64,000 nt of DNA from Halorussus sp. MSC15.2. GTDB taxonomy: Archaea > Halobacteriota > Halobacteria > Halobacteriales > Haladaptataceae. Every line of letters begins with the position of its first letter. Position 1 is the stretch's first letter. The stretch is taken from assembly GCF_010747475.1 (NCBI RefSeq), contig NZ_VSLZ01000004.1, positions 1 through 64,000 of the forward strand. The letters run 5' to 3'. The translations under genes were made by a program, and so were the position numbers. Positions 9,201 to 16,803 of the stretch are shown one piece after another. The notes below the pieces were generated by a model. That model saw only the letters and a list, made by a program, of their open reading frames with translations, had not been told where the DNA came from and made no database searches.

Positions 9201-10748
9201 TGGGACGACGACAGCGAGCGCCTCGAACCGTACATAATCCCCGACGACACCGTCATCGACGTCAGTTCCGTTCCCACCTTCGAGTCCGGCAACGGCATCG
9301 TCGGTACCGCTTTCGAGGACGGTGAGGCGCTCACCTTCGACAACGCCTGGAACGACACGCGCGCCCACGAGGACGGGTCCGAGGGGATTCGGGCGTTCGG
9401 CGCGTTCCCCCTCGGCGACTGGGGCGTGATGACCGTCGCTTCACCGACGGTCGGGGCGTTCGACGACTACGAGATGGACCTCGTGCGGGTGCTGGCCGCC
9501 AACGCCGAGGTGGCGCTGAACCGGGCGGCCCGCGAGGCCGAACTCGCCGAACAGCGGGGGCAACTCGCCGAACTCGACCGAATCAACGCGGTCATCCGCG
9601 ACGTGGACCAACTGCTCGTCCGGACATCGACTCGCGAGGAGATAACGCAGGCGGTCTGCGACCGCCTCGCCGAGTCCGCCCAGTACCAGTTCGCGTGGGT
9701 CGGCGAGAGCATGGCCGGGTCCAACGATGTCGAACCGACCGCGTGGGGTGGTCCCGAAGAGGGGTATCTCGACCGAATCGTCGAGATGCGCGACGAGACC
9801 CCGACCGGCCCGGCCCAGCAGGCGATGGAGACCGGGTCGGTGCAGGTCGTCCAGAGCATCTCCGACGACGAGGACTACGAACCGTGGCGCGAAGCGGCGC
9901 TGAAGCGGGGCTTTCAGGCGCTCGCCGCGATTCCGCTGCGCTACCGCGAGACGGTGTACGGCGTCCTCTGCGTCTACGCCGACCGGACGAACGCCTTCGA
10001 CGCCCGCGAACGGGCGGTCCTCGCCGAACTCGGCGAGACCATCGGCCACGCCATCAACGCCGCCGAGAACAAGCGCGCGCTGCTCTCGGACGGCGTGGTC
10101 GAGGTCGAACTCGAAATCCGCGAGGGCGACGGCTTCTTCTTGCGCACCCCGCGCGAGGAGGGCGGGACGTTCACGTTGGAGGGCGTGACGATGACCACCG
10201 ACGGGTCGTTCGTCTACTTCGTGACGGTGGACGGAATCGACCCGGACCGGGTGCTGGCGCTGTCCGACGACGCGCCCGACGTGGAGCAGGCCCGACTGGT
10301 CAACGAACACGACGACGGCGACCTGTTCGAGTTCGTCTACACCGGCCCGTCGCCGTTACAGGCGCTGTCGGACCACGGCGGGACGCTCCAGTACGCGGAG
10401 TTCACGGCCGAACGCGCCCGGAGCGTCGTGGAACTCCCCCGGAACGTGGACGTCCGGCCGGTCGTGGAGTCGATTCAGGAGGAACTCCCCGGGACGAGAG
10501 TTGTCGCCCAGCGCGAGCGCGAGCGACCCGCCCGGACGGTCGAGGAGTTCCGGACCGCGCTGGAGGAGGACCTCACCGAGCGCCAACGGTCCGCACTCGA
10601 CGCGGCCTACTACGCCGGGTTCTTCGAGTGGCCCCGCGAGAGTACCGGCGAAGAGGTGAGCGACTCGCTGGGCGTCTCCGCTCCCACCTTCCACCAGCAC
10701 CTCCGCGTGGGCGAGCGGAAACTGCTCTCGGCCTTCCTCGACGAGTAA
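6216..10748 (+). CDS. Multidomain PAS/GAF sensor with bacterio-opsin-activator HTH output
   Basis: A one-component signal transducer of about 1510 residues. Visible order: degenerate receiver-like domain (about 10-125), PAS1 (140-265), GAF1 (275-420), PAS2 (425-545), GAF2 (555-700), PAS3 (705-825), PAS4 (830-950), GAF3 (960-1110), GAF4 (1125-1285), a bacterio-opsin-activator-type domain (1290-1440) and a C-terminal HTH_10 (LTERQRSALDAAYYAGFFEW, then GVSAPTFHQHLRVGERKLL). There is no histidine kinase, so sensing should feed directly into transcription. PAS-GAF modules 2 and 3 look like tandem duplicates. Both GAF1 and GAF2 keep a Cys in FDLCAVD / FDICGVD. The ATG at 6216 is preferred over an in-frame GTG at 6198, without strong evidence. 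Confidence 0.93.
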   Translation: MQRPQGERSRRRGATRQIVYVGDETRAAAITEELTDAELSCARHGAAALDHVETADADCVVAETDLPDVDGAELLDAVAELYPDTARVLLAESVDDAPPDVAFVPTRPRAGLPARAARRVERAIEFRTATGERDRITDRFETLVEESPDPILTFDENFDVVFANEAVERVFGYDPESVVGESVLSLLDESVRDSVAETLESVSEDEGHLQRDYAELPGEHRDGREVPLAVSYRETERGDDHYFSAVVRDVSERKRLEDRLEAEKRKTRELHEVAVMLEEGDSVEEVCRLAVETAEQLLEFDLCAVDTLEDGELVPQAVSKGVPSDGYYTTTPVTADDKLAARAYRNGETLRTDDLHEEGVDPAERGYRAALTVPVADLGVFQAVSKEAGAFGESDRELAELLTSHLAQALKRIRSEAALEAERDRFAALFENTRDAVVYHDICDGEPVIRSVNEAFEEVFGYDAESVVGESVLDRIVPDDHIEEAKRHVEQMRRGEHVDAEVRRETATETRDFLVRTASMPGPDSGGYVIYTDITDRKQLERDLTRQKQKIEELHHVAVKLEGCDTPEEIFRRTVNAAEEILKFDICGVDVEEDGFLVPKATSSELDETGYDVLRADEGLAGETYQTGETFVVDDVSEVSDVEIVSERYRSLLSVPFGDEGVLQAGSQLPGEFDREDAKLAELLVTHAAEALARVQSKEALREERDRFAALFENVPEPTARYQLRDGEPVIESVNEAFEDTFGYDTETVVGESIDDLLVPDGKSGKAERLNQQVQRGERVDVEVQREAADGTRDFLLRNAEVSGDGGNYVIYTDITERKRNEERYRTMTEDVMDNTDVGIFVLDDEFDVAWANAAVSEYFGLDRETVVGADKRTLIEERVSHLVEDSERFVETVTATYDDNTGLEEFICKVRSNEDGRERYLQHRSRPIESGLYAGGRVELYYDVTESVQREEMLDALHDATRDLMAAERQRDICETAVETAREVLDIPHSSVFKWDDDSERLEPYIIPDDTVIDVSSVPTFESGNGIVGTAFEDGEALTFDNAWNDTRAHEDGSEGIRAFGAFPLGDWGVMTVASPTVGAFDDYEMDLVRVLAANAEVALNRAAREAELAEQRGQLAELDRINAVIRDVDQLLVRTSTREEITQAVCDRLAESAQYQFAWVGESMAGSNDVEPTAWGGPEEGYLDRIVEMRDETPTGPAQQAMETGSVQVVQSISDDEDYEPWREAALKRGFQALAAIPLRYRETVYGVLCVYADRTNAFDARERAVLAELGETIGHAINAAENKRALLSDGVVEVELEIREGDGFFLRTPREEGGTFTLEGVTMTTDGSFVYFVTVDGIDPDRVLALSDDAPDVEQARLVNEHDDGDLFEFVYTGPSPLQALSDHGGTLQYAEFTAERARSVVELPRNVDVRPVVESIQEELPGTRVVAQRERERPARTVEEFRTALEEDLTERQRSALDAAYYAGFFEWPRESTGEEVSDSLGVSAPTFHQHLRVGERKLLSAFLDE

Positions 10749-10882
10749 ACCGCGTCGAAACCGCACTACGGCGCGTCGCCGCGGTGACGGAGACCCACGG
10801 GAAACGGGGCGTCCGTGATTCTACCCCGGCAATCGGGGCGCGTTGTGCAACCATTAAGAGCCGGGAGCCTCAGGTCTCGGAT

Positions 10883-12814
10883 ATGCGACTGGAGGAGTAC
10901 TGGGGAGTCGGACCCAAGACGCGCGAGCGCCTCGAAGCCGAACTCGGCACCGAGCGCGCGGTGGAGGCCATCGAGACCGGGGCGGTACGGGCGCTCGTCT
11001 CCGCGGGGTTGTCCCGCGGGCGCGCCACCCGCATCCTCCGGCGGGCCAACGGCGGCGAGGGGATGTCGGTGCTGGCGACCCGCGACACCCGCGCCGTCTA
11101 CAAGGAACTGCTCGACGTGGCCAGCGACTACGCCGTGACCGAGGACGCGGCCGACCGTATCCGAGTGCTGACGCCGCTGATGGAGCGCGACCGAGCGACC
11201 GAGCGCCTCGACGCCGTGATGGACGCCGCGGAGTCGTGGGGCCGACTCGACGCCGAGACCCGCGAGCGAGTCCTCTCGGCGTTCGCCGAGTTCGCAGAGG
11301 ACGAGCGCATCGGCGACGACGAGGCCGCGGTTCGGACCGTTCTCGCGCTCCGCGAGGCGGGCCTCTCGGACGGCGGCTCCGCGAGTAGCGAGGGACGGAG
11401 TCCCTCGGACCGTTCGAGCGGGCAAAGCCCGCGAGAAGACGAAGCGAGTGGAGACTCGTCGGACCCTCTGTCCGACGGCGCGTTCTCGCGAGTGGCCGAC
11501 ATCGACGGCGACGACCTGCGAGCCGCCGCCTCGGCGCTGGCCGACCTCGACGGCGGCGACGTGGCCCGCGGCGTGGACGACGAACTCGACGCGCTCCGCG
11601 ACTCGCTGGAGAGCGTCGAGGCGCTGTCGGCCGACTCGCTCGACGCGATGGAGGAGATACGCGAGGAGGCCCGCGCCGGGGCGGAGTTCGGCGAGGTCGT
11701 CGTGGACTACGTGGCCAGCGAGACCGAGGCCGGGTTCCAGCGCGTCCGCGACGCCACGCCCGACGACGCGGTGGACGCCGCCGACTTCGTGAACGCCACG
11801 CTCCGGGACCTCACCGACGACCTGCGAGAGACCGTCGAGGAGCGCGAGCGGTCGGTCGCCCGCCGGTTGCGGGGCCGCATCGCCGAGACCCAGAGCGCCA
11901 TCGACGCCGCGAAGGCGGCGGTTTCCGATTTGTCCTTCCACCTCTCGCTGGCCCGCTTCGCTCACGACTTCGACCTCACTCGGCCCGCGTTCACCGAGAA
12001 CGGCTTCGCGGTCAGAAACGCACGGAACGTCTCCATCGAAGCCAGCGGCGAGGCGGTCCAGCCCATCACCTACGCAGTCGGCGGCCACGACCTGTCGAGC
12101 GAGTCGGCGTCAGACGCCGACCCGACGCCCCCGGACGGCGACCGCGTGTCGGTCCTGACCGGCGCGAACTCCGGCGGGAAGACGACCTTGCTCGAAACGA
12201 TGTGTCAGGTCGCCCTGCTGGCTCAGATGGGGCTTCCGGTGCCCGCAGAGCACGCGGAGGTCTCCATCTCGGAGGACATCGTCTTCCACCGGCGTCACGC
12301 GAGTTTCAACGCGGGCGTGCTGGAATCGACGCTCCGCAGTATCGTCCCGCCGCTGACCGACGGCGCGAACACCCTGATGCTCGTGGACGAGTTCGAGGCC
12401 ATCACCGAACCCGGGAGCGCGGCCGACCTCCTGCACGGTCTCGTCCGCCTCACGGTCGATAGGGGCGCGCTCGGGGTGTTCGTCACCCACCTCGCCGACG
12501 ACCTCAAACCCCTGCCCGAGAAGGCCCGGAAGGACGGCATCTTCGCCGAGGGACTGGACGACGACCTCGAACTCGAAGTCGATTACCAGCCCAGATTCGG
12601 CACGGTCGGCAAGTCCACGCCCGAGTTCATCGTCTCGCGCCTGCTGGCGGGCGCAGACGACCGCACGGAGCGCGCCGGGTTCGAGACCCTCGCCCGCGCG
12701 GTCGGCGAGGAGGCGGTCCAGCGAACGCTCGACGACTGGTCGCCGGAAGCGAGCACCGCCGAGCGAAGCGCGGCGAGCGAAACGAACGCGTCCGGTTCCG
12801 GCGACGACGACTGA
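10883..12814 (+). CDS. MutS-family DNA-repair ATPase with N-terminal helix-hairpin-helix
   Basis: A 643-residue protein. Residues 1-55 form a helix-hairpin-helix (YWGVGPKTRERLEAELG). The middle part is long and helical, like MutS core/lever regions. The C-terminal third is the MutS ABC ATPase: Walker A TGANSGGKTTLLE near residue 430, then MGLPVPAEHAEVSI, Walker B TLMLVDEFEAITEPG and the FVTHLADDL switch region. There is no mismatch-recognition domain I, so it is closer to MutS2/MutS5-like archaeal proteins than to canonical MutS. Residues 165-200 are a Ser/Asp/Gly-rich insert encoded by four consecutive DNA hairpins. The ATG fits an upstream ATTAAG element at 10852. Confidence 0.9.
   Translation: MRLEEYWGVGPKTRERLEAELGTERAVEAIETGAVRALVSAGLSRGRATRILRRANGGEGMSVLATRDTRAVYKELLDVASDYAVTEDAADRIRVLTPLMERDRATERLDAVMDAAESWGRLDAETRERVLSAFAEFAEDERIGDDEAAVRTVLALREAGLSDGGSASSEGRSPSDRSSGQSPREDEASGDSSDPLSDGAFSRVADIDGDDLRAAASALADLDGGDVARGVDDELDALRDSLESVEALSADSLDAMEEIREEARAGAEFGEVVVDYVASETEAGFQRVRDATPDDAVDAADFVNATLRDLTDDLRETVEERERSVARRLRGRIAETQSAIDAAKAAVSDLSFHLSLARFAHDFDLTRPAFTENGFAVRNARNVSIEASGEAVQPITYAVGGHDLSSESASDADPTPPDGDRVSVLTGANSGGKTTLLETMCQVALLAQMGLPVPAEHAEVSISEDIVFHRRHASFNAGVLESTLRSIVPPLTDGANTLMLVDEFEAITEPGSAADLLHGLVRLTVDRGALGVFVTHLADDLKPLPEKARKDGIFAEGLDDDLELEVDYQPRFGTVGKSTPEFIVSRLLAGADDRTERAGFETLARAVGEEAVQRTLDDWSPEASTAERSAASETNASGSGDDD
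11390..11476. repeat. Cluster of four perfect DNA hairpins inside the mutS-like gene
   Basis: Within 87 bases there are four perfect inverted repeats: GAGGGAC/GTCCCTC (11390-11406), GCGGGC/GCCCGC (11418-11432), CGAGT/ACTCG (11445-11458) and GTCGGAC/GTCCGAC (11458-11476). They encode a low-complexity Ser/Arg/Asp/Gly linker, suggesting an in-frame insertion of a palindromic element. Confidence 0.7.
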
Positions 12815-12866
12815 CGCGATAGCCGACGCTCCCGAGCGTTCCGTCCTCCTGCCACCCTGCGCTCCG

Positions 12867-13079
12867 TCAGAAGAACATCACCCACGCGATGAGTCCCATC
12901 GTGAGAACCGCCAGCAGCGTCGGCAAGAGTGCCAATACCACCGTCGTGAGTCGGTCCAGTCGCTTCTCGTTGTCTACGGGCTTCAACACGCTATATCCGC
13001 ACTCCATGCACTGCTTTCGGTCTGTCGCGTGTTGCCGCCCGCAGTCTTTACATTTCCACTGCTTTGGACCGAGACCCAT
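12867..13079 (-). CDS. Small zinc-ribbon membrane protein
   Basis: A 70-residue protein with two CxxC pairs, CKDC (residues 10-13) and CMEC (24-27), forming a rubredoxin/zinc-ribbon-like knuckle. A short charged linker follows (DNEKRLDRL), then one long or two tightly packed hydrophobic segments (residues 46-70). The soluble zinc head would face the cytoplasm. It is convergent with the mutS-like gene and divergent from the frameshifted RecA-like gene. Function unknown. Confidence 0.78.
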   Translation of the reverse strand: MGLGPKQWKCKDCGRQHATDRKQCMECGYSVLKPVDNEKRLDRLTTVVLALLPTLLAVLTMGLIAWVMFF

Positions 13080-13195
13080 GCGTTGACCGACTCGATGGAC
13101 GCATCTGTGTTAGGTTTTGCGACCTGTTTGACGCCCGAACGTCACTCGGTAACGAATTCACTAGAATTTAAGTTTCTTCACGAACACTTAACGAT

Positions 13196-13800
13196 GTGTC
13201 TCGTTCACAATCTTCGGTTTCCAACACCCTGTTGGAGGGACCGACGGCAACCGAGGGTGTGACAGCGGCGGTGTTCGACGAACTCGCCCGCCCCGTCGAG
13301 CGGAATCTCCTCGTCGTCTCCTACCGGCGTTCCCCCGACGTCTGGCTTCGTCAGTGGCGAACGAACGTAGGAGAACTGCCACCCGAGGTCGGATTCGTCC
13401 ACGTCGGCGAAACGACGCGCTCGTCGGCGACGGCAGTTTCCTCCGAGACGAGTTCGACCGCGCGTTCGCGCCCTTCCGCCGACACCGCCCCGTTCGTGAA
13501 AACGGTCTCGGACCCCACCGACCTCGCCAGCGTCGGCGTTCGCGCCAGCGAGTACCTCGACACGTGGGACGGTAACGGTCGCCGGACGGTCGTCTGCTTC
13601 GACTCGCTGACGGCGCTACTGGAGACCGTCGCCCTCGACCGTGCCTTCCGGTTCCTCCACCTCTTCGCGGGCCGCATCGAGAGCGTCGATGGTCGGGGCT
13701 ACTACCTGTTGCACCCTTCGCTCCACGACCAGCAGTCGCTCTCGGCGTCCGCGAACTCGCGGACGCCGTCGTGGACCTCGACGCGACTCGACGAGACTGA
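13196..13800 (+). pseudogene. Haloarchaeal RecA/KaiC-like domain protein (DUF7504-like), frameshifted near its end
   Basis: About 200 residues starting at a GTG, with a TATA-like AATTTAAG near 13165. The body has an alternating alpha/beta pattern of RecA-superfamily folds (RNLLVVSYRR, VGFVHVGE, RTVVCFDSLTALLE as Walker B-like strand, GYYLLHPSLHD) but no Walker A motif. After HDQQSL at 13738 the expected ending LGVRELADAVVDLDATRRD occurs in the next frame and stops at 13800, so one base appears missing near 13739. Without correction the frame runs on into the downstream gene, giving a false fusion of over 770 residues. The DUF number is from memory and tentative; function unknown. Confidence 0.6.
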
Positions 13801-13936
13801 CTGTCAGGTGCTGCCGAAGGTCCGACGGAATCGACGCTGCACGAACCCTTGCCGAGACTATCACTCGTTCTCTTCTGAACGGCACCGAGTGCCGGTGAAG
13901 GAACACTTATCGATTCGCGTGACATCGGTCCAACCG

Positions 13937-15514
13937 ATGGACGGACGCGACTCCGACGACCGCGAGCGGGCCGACCGCCTCCGGGAACAGGCCCGCGAGC
14001 GGTGGGGGACGGTGGACGACGACGCCGACGTCGCCGCGTCCAGACTCGACAGCGACGACCCCGAGGAGCGCGCGGCAGCGACGTGGACCCTCGCGGAAAT
14101 CGCGGCCGACGACCCCGACCGCTCGCGGCGACTTCCGGTCGAGTCCGAACTCGCGCCGCTGTTGGACGACGACGACCGGTGGGTCCGCCGCGGCGCGTCG
14201 TGGGCGCTGGCGACCGTCGCCGACCAGCACCCCCAGCGCGCCCGCACCGCGCTCTCGGCGGTCACCGAGAGTCTGACGGACGAGGACCCCCTCGTCCGGG
14301 AGAACAGCGTGCTCGCGTTCGCCGACGTGGCCCGAGAGTACCCCCACGCCGCCGAACCCGCGCTCGGTCGTCTCGCGGACCTCGTCGCGGACGGCGACGG
14401 ACTCGTTCGCCGGGTCGCCGCCGAGACGCTCCGGCGTCTCGTCACTCGACTCGACGAGGACGGGTTCCCCGAGACCATCGAGGCCACGCCGGACGTCGCC
14501 GAGATTCTGACCGGCGACGCCGACCTCGTCGCGGTGACCGACGAGTCCGGCGGGAGCGGCCGCCCGATACGAATCCGCGGCGGAGCGACCGACGACGAGG
14601 CGGCGGGCGACCGGAGCGGTGGCGACGACGAGGTAGACGAGTCGCTCGGACCGCCCGATTCGATTCCCTCGGTGCCCGCAGTCCTGCCAGAACGCGGCGG
14701 GTTCGAGCGGTTGACCGACCTCGGGGAGGGTCCGCTGACGAACGCGACGAAGGCCCGCGCCCCGACGCCGGGCGAGGGCGGCCGCCACGTCGTGGTCGCG
14801 CTCCGGACGCTCCGGCCGGACGCGGGCATCGACCCGTCGCGCGTCGAGACAGCGATTCGGGCGTGGTCGGGCGTGGACGACCACGCTCACGTCGCTCCAA
14901 TTCTCGCACGCGGGGCGACGCCCCGACCGTGGTTCGCCACCGAGTTCATGGACGGTGGGAGTCTCCGCGACCACCTCGGGTCGGTCGGTCTCGACCGCGC
15001 GGTGTGGTACGCCCACTGCGTCACCACGGCGGTCTGTCACGCCCACGCCCGCGGCGTCGTCCACGGCGCGCTCCGCCCCGGTGCAGTGGGTCTCTCGCGC
15101 ACGCTCGGCGCGTGGCCGGTCCCGAAGGTCGGCGACTGGGGGTTCGGCGACCTGCTCGGGGAACTCCGCGACCCGCCGGTTCCGCCGGGCTACGCCGCGC
15201 CCGAACACGTCGCGCCCGAGGCGTTCGGCCGCCCGGACCCAGCGACCGACGTCTACCTCCTCGGCGCGCTCTGTTACGCCCTGTTCGCCGGGCGGCCGCC
15301 GTTCGCCGGCGACACCGGAGAACTCCCGCGGCAAATCCGCGAGGCGGACCCTGAACCGCCGAGCGCCCACGTCGAGGACGTGCCCGAGGCTATCGACGAG
15401 TTAGTCGGGCGGGCGCTCACGAAGGAGAAGCGCGCGCGATTCGAGACCGCCGAGGACTTTCGCCGGGAGTTAGAGGTGGTCGCGCGGGACCTGCCGCTGT
15501 CGTTCGACGTGTAG
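13937..15514 (+). CDS. HEAT-repeat protein with C-terminal protein-kinase-like (pseudokinase) domain
   Basis: A 525-residue protein. Residues about 30-190 form HEAT-type helical repeats (SDDPEERAAATWTLAEIA, DDRWVRRGASWALATVA, DPLVRENSVLAFADVA, DGLVRRVAAETLRRL). An acidic linker follows to about 240, then a Hanks-type kinase fold. Catalytic residues are altered: the VAIK lysine position reads VVALRTL, the HRDLKPxN loop reads HGALRPGAV, and DFG reads DWG. The APE-type motif (YAAPEHV) and the later GALCYALFAGRPPF remain. This suggests a pseudokinase scaffold rather than an active kinase. The ATG at 13937 is supported by an ACTTATCG TATA-like element at 13907, within the false fusion with the upstream gene. 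Confidence 0.8.
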   Translation: MDGRDSDDRERADRLREQARERWGTVDDDADVAASRLDSDDPEERAAATWTLAEIAADDPDRSRRLPVESELAPLLDDDDRWVRRGASWALATVADQHPQRARTALSAVTESLTDEDPLVRENSVLAFADVAREYPHAAEPALGRLADLVADGDGLVRRVAAETLRRLVTRLDEDGFPETIEATPDVAEILTGDADLVAVTDESGGSGRPIRIRGGATDDEAAGDRSGGDDEVDESLGPPDSIPSVPAVLPERGGFERLTDLGEGPLTNATKARAPTPGEGGRHVVVALRTLRPDAGIDPSRVETAIRAWSGVDDHAHVAPILARGATPRPWFATEFMDGGSLRDHLGSVGLDRAVWYAHCVTTAVCHAHARGVVHGALRPGAVGLSRTLGAWPVPKVGDWGFGDLLGELRDPPVPPGYAAPEHVAPEAFGRPDPATDVYLLGALCYALFAGRPPFAGDTGELPRQIREADPEPPSAHVEDVPEAIDELVGRALTKEKRARFETAEDFRRELEVVARDLPLSFDV

Positions 15515-15754
15515 CTACCGCCCGCCTGCCGGACTGTCGTCGTGGAAGTAGACCACGCGCTCGCTCTCGCTCCGGGCGCGCTCCTCCTCCGCATCGTACC
15601 GAGTCGCACACCGCCGGGCATACTTCGTGAGCGCGGAGAACGGCGGCCCGCCGAACACGTCGGCCCAGCGGTCGCCGCGCTCCACGACGACGCGCTGGTC
15701 GTAGGCTTTGCCACAGACCGGGCAGGGCGTCTCGTCCGGGTCGTGGGAGTGCAC
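15515..15754 (-). CDS. Small haloarchaeal protein with one CxxC motif
   Basis: A 79-residue protein with CPVCGKAY at residues 11-18, a hydrophobic middle (WADVFGGPPFSALTKYA), a further Cys (ARRCATRY) and an acidic tail (RVVYFHDDSPAGGR). The stop codon directly abuts the stop of the convergent pseudokinase gene. It looks like a small metal-binding protein conserved among haloarchaea. No function can be given. Confidence 0.65.
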   Translation of the reverse strand: MHSHDPDETPCPVCGKAYDQRVVVERGDRWADVFGGPPFSALTKYARRCATRYDAEEERARSESERVVYFHDDSPAGGR

Positions 15755-15958
15755 GTCGAACTAGACGGGAGCGAGCGGTTTCAATCTCCCGGCGTTCGGG
15801 AACTGGTAGTTCGGTCCACCGCCGACCGGTGGCCTAGTTCGACGACTGGTCTTCTAGTCCGAGTTCGGAAGCCCGCCCGTCCCCTCGAAGTTCGTTCCGA
15901 CTGCGGAGCGACGGGACTCCGCCCGTATTTAAGTGGCCCCGATGCGACGTTTCGGGAA

Positions 15959-16705
15959 ATGACGGCGCTCGCGCCGCTCTCCGTCGAAGCGACCGGCGAC
16001 CCGAGCGCCGCGGTCGTCCGCTTCCTCGGGTCGGTCCTTGTCGCGGTGTCGGCCGGAGTGTTCGGGTTCTACGCGGTCAGGAACCTCCGACTGAACCGAC
16101 TGGAGTCCCAGCGCCCCTTCTGGCGCTACCTCGGGGCGGTCGGGGCGACCGCCGGACTCTTCGGTCTGTTCGGCGTCGCCGAATCGGTCGTCAGTTCTCG
16201 GGTCCTGACCGCGTTCGGCCACGGTGCCCTGCTGTTCTGCATCGTCTTCCTCGCGTTCTCGATGCGGGAGGTCTACTACAACTCGGCGCTCGCTCCCGCG
16301 CCGGACGACCAGCGGTTCTCGCTCGCCACGCTCCGCAGAGTCGAGGCCGCGTTCGTCGTGGTAATCCTCGTGGAGTGGGTCGCGGTTCTGCTCGTCGCTC
16401 AGACGGCCGTCGCCGAGGTCGTCAAGGGTCTCGGCAGCGTCGCGTTCGCGGCCTACGGCGTGGTGTTCGCCGAGAAACTGGAGTCGATGGCGCGCGGCAC
16501 GTCGCTCGACACGCTCCGCCGTCATCTCCTGCCGGTGCTGGTCTCGTTGGCGGGTCTGGGACTCGCGGACCTCGGCGTCCTCGTGGGATTCAGTCCGGTG
16601 GTCGTGGGGGCCGTCGAGAACGTCTTCGTCGTCCTCGTGGCCGGGTTCCTCATCACCACGACCATCCGACTCCAGCAGAACGTCGAGGGTCTGTCGGCCG
16701 GGTAG
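15959..16705 (+). CDS. Predicted multi-pass membrane protein
   Basis: A 248-residue protein with about seven hydrophobic segments, a topology reminiscent of haloarchaeal 7TM sensor-input regions but with no soluble output domain. The charged loops are short (RNLRLNRLESQRPFWR; APAPDDQRFSLATLRR). The ATG at 15959 is chosen from a TATTTAAG element at 15926-15933, suiting a leaderless start. The in-frame sequence upstream overlaps the neighbouring antisense gene and is not used. Function unknown. Confidence 0.72.
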   Translation: MTALAPLSVEATGDPSAAVVRFLGSVLVAVSAGVFGFYAVRNLRLNRLESQRPFWRYLGAVGATAGLFGLFGVAESVVSSRVLTAFGHGALLFCIVFLAFSMREVYYNSALAPAPDDQRFSLATLRRVEAAFVVVILVEWVAVLLVAQTAVAEVVKGLGSVAFAAYGVVFAEKLESMARGTSLDTLRRHLLPVLVSLAGLGLADLGVLVGFSPVVVGAVENVFVVLVAGFLITTTIRLQQNVEGLSAG

Positions 16706-16803
16706 CTCTCGGAGTCGCAGGGGTTTCGTTCGCACCGTTCTCCCGTCGTATTCGGAGGAAACGATTAGTGTTTGTGGGTAGTTACCGTGTCTGGGTGTTA
16801 CCG

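Noticed and set aside
6030-9368. Minus-strand open frame of 1112 codons opposite the giant sensor gene
   Set aside because: It mirrors the codon structure of the real plus-strand PAS/GAF gene, has no recognisable motif and its composition is typical of antisense shadows in GC-rich DNA.
13907-15370. Minus-strand frame of 487 codons opposite the HEAT-pseudokinase gene
   Set aside because: Antisense shadow with no family features, while the plus strand shows HEAT and kinase motifs.
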